Assembly: GCA_009392095.1 (NCBI GenBank)
Contig: VFHF01000230.1
Location: forward strand, 1-8,849
Reading direction: 5' to 3'
From: SAR202 cluster bacterium
Lineage (GTDB): Bacteria; Chloroflexota; Dehalococcoidia; Lucifugimonadales; UBA3495
Length of the DNA: 8,849 nt
The notes under the pieces are model-generated. The model was not told the DNA's origin and ran no database searches. It saw nothing but the letters and a program-made list of their open reading frames with translations. Below are positions 8,001 through 8,849 of the stretch, piece after piece. Each line of letters starts with the position of its first letter. Position 1 is the stretch's first letter. A program made the position numbers and the translations under genes.

Positions 8001-8222
8001 AAATTACTGATAAACGATTGGGCATCGGGCTTACACATCACCACCCTGCCTCAGGCAATGGGCCGGCTTGGCCTCGCCGACGAGCCCGACCTTCGGTGGG
8101 AGGTTGCCAACCACATGGATGCGATGTGGCACAGCAGCCTGGAAATTCCGGAAAAAGTTAAATAAATACATGCAGCCATCGGACTGACGAACGAGGAAGA
8201 AGAAGCTGGCCTGTCGCGGAAT
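8001..8222 (+). pseudogene. unrecognised short coding remnant
   Basis: Frame 3 is open from 8001 to TAA at 8163-8165. An ATG at 8058 gives a possible 35-residue peptide with LADEPDLRWEVANHMDAMWH and LEIPEKVK, which looks like real protein rather than noise. After the TAA the same frame reads IGLTNEEEEAGLSRN before TAG at 8223. The continuity across stops suggests a broken gene, or the degraded front of a fusion with the MerB-like frame, which is in the same frame. No family is recognised. Bases 7953-8000 show no gene and no convincing terminator. Confidence 0.35.
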
Positions 8223-8246
8223 TAGGGTAACCAAGTGGGCAGTTAG

Positions 8247-8840
8247 GACAAAGCGTCCATTCTGCTGACCAACAACGAAAAATTGATCGCCCGCCACATC
8301 TTGTACCGTCAAAAATCCAGACCAGAGTTGCCGTCGCCCGGAGACATAGCAGCCGCCCTTGGCGCCTGACCGGACGTGACAGACAACGGAATTCGAATGC
8401 TAGCCCGGCTGGGCTTCTTAACTCTCGCCGACGGCCAACCAGTGAACACCTACTCTTTGGCCGCAGACCACAGTAGGTTTCTTGACGGCTTGGGCTTCTC
8501 CTTCCATACGGTAATGTTGGACGGCGAAGAGCGGTTTGGCATACGTTGAGCCATCGACTACCTCCTGTTGGTCAACAGCCGATACCGCGGCAACCGCATC
8601 AAGCTAGACGACGCCTGCGCCCACTGCGCCGAACGCATCCATCTGGAGGCGAATAATGGGATCTCCACTCAGGTAACCCCAGAAGACGCTGTTGTGCACC
8701 GGGGCGGCACTTGAGGCCAGAACAACCTCTTCCGGTCGGAAGAGCACCTCGTTGCATGGTCTGCGCCAGAGCCTCTGCACCCCAGGTCATGGATACTCGC
8801 GAAGGAAGATGTTCAGGCTATTAGGGGAAGGTATTCATAG
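8247..8840 (+). CDS. MerB-like alkylmercury lyase, probable selenoprotein with two Sec (UGA) codons; possibly damaged
   Basis: Reading through TGA, this frame gives about 197 codons ending in TAG (8838-8840), close to the roughly 212 residues of MerB. An N-terminal winged-helix part (KLIARHILYRQ, SPGDIAAALGA, NGIRMLARLGFL) is followed by the catalytic domain. TGA 8547 sits in GIR-x-AIDYLLL, where MerB has Cys96, with Asp at 8556-8558 matching Asp99. A Cys at 8616, within CAHC, matches the structural Cys117 region. TGA 8712 sits in GGT-x-GQNNLFRSEEHLVAW, matching Cys159 followed by the FFAS...W segment. Both TGAs have SECIS-like hairpins. Organomercurial lyases cleave C-Hg bonds; family members without mercury function also exist. 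Problems: a third TGA at 8367 lies within the winged helix and has no hairpin, TAG at 8244 precedes the frame, and no ATG occurs before 8397 (ATT 8259 or internal ATG 8397 are the only candidates). So it may be a recent pseudogene of a selenoprotein. The start given is the edge of the open frame, not a start codon. Confidence 0.65.
8550..8583 (+). promoter_or_regulatory. predicted bacterial SECIS element after first catalytic UGA
   Basis: Twenty bases after the TGA at 8547-8549, CTGTT (8565-8569) pairs with AACAG (8574-8578) around the loop GGTC. ATCG (8553-8556) and CGAT (8580-8583) can form an outer stem. Bacterial SECIS elements lie just downstream of the UGA, with G in the first two loop positions and about 16-37 nt between UGA and loop; all are met here. 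The E. coli fdhF SECIS also has GGUC in its loop. Confidence 0.65.
8715..8744 (+). promoter_or_regulatory. predicted bacterial SECIS element after second catalytic UGA
   Basis: Nineteen bases after the TGA at 8712-8714, CTCTTCC (8727-8733) pairs perfectly with GGAAGAG (8738-8744), seven base pairs around the loop GGTC (8734-8737). The loop is identical to that of the upstream element and the spacing is nearly the same. It would direct SelB to decode this UGA as selenocysteine. Confidence 0.68.
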
Positions 8841-8849
8841 GATTGCAAA

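Overview
The window looks like a piece of a moderately GC-rich bacterial chromosome, probably environmental. It carries an intact block of five flavin- and NAD(P)-dependent or metal-dependent catabolic genes, flanked on both sides by DNA in decay. The mix of a luciferase-like monooxygenase, GMC flavoproteins, an SDR and a phosphotriesterase-like amidohydrolase recalls uncultured Chloroflexota such as the SAR202 clade. That placement is inference from gene content only.

Layout. Bases 1-1653 hold no intact gene. They contain the fossil of a secreted lipoprotein (signal peptide, lipobox and Thr/Pro-rich linker still readable), broken by frameshifts and several stop codons. Bases 1654-5049 are a three-gene plus-strand operon: GMC oxidoreductase, luciferase-like (LLM) flavin oxidoreductase, and a GTG-started short-chain dehydrogenase. 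A 9-bp inverted repeat separates this operon from a convergent minus-strand gene for a phosphotriesterase/lactonase-like metallohydrolase (5117-6070). A 352-base divergent intergenic region follows, with a perfect 16-bp palindrome, an overlapping 10-bp palindrome and promoter-like elements. A second GMC oxidoreductase, a clear paralogue of the first, lies at 6423-7952.

The most interesting item is at the right end (about 8247-8840): an alkylmercury lyase (MerB)-like reading frame closed by TAG but interrupted by three TGA codons. Two of these (8547 and 8712) fall where MerB has its two catalytic cysteines (Cys96 and Cys159 in the E. coli plasmid enzyme). Each is followed, 19-20 nt later, by a perfect stem with a GGTC tetraloop, as expected of bacterial SECIS elements. 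This points to a MerB-like protein with selenocysteine at both catalytic positions. The third TGA (8367, inside the winged-helix domain) has no such hairpin, and no ATG precedes it. The gene is therefore either recently damaged, mis-sequenced, or translated only from an internal start.

How the genes may work together: the GMC, LLM and SDR enzymes could successively oxidise an alcohol or cyclic ketone-type substrate, and the metallohydrolase could open a lactone or ester product. This is inferred from adjacency. No substrate can be read from the sequence.
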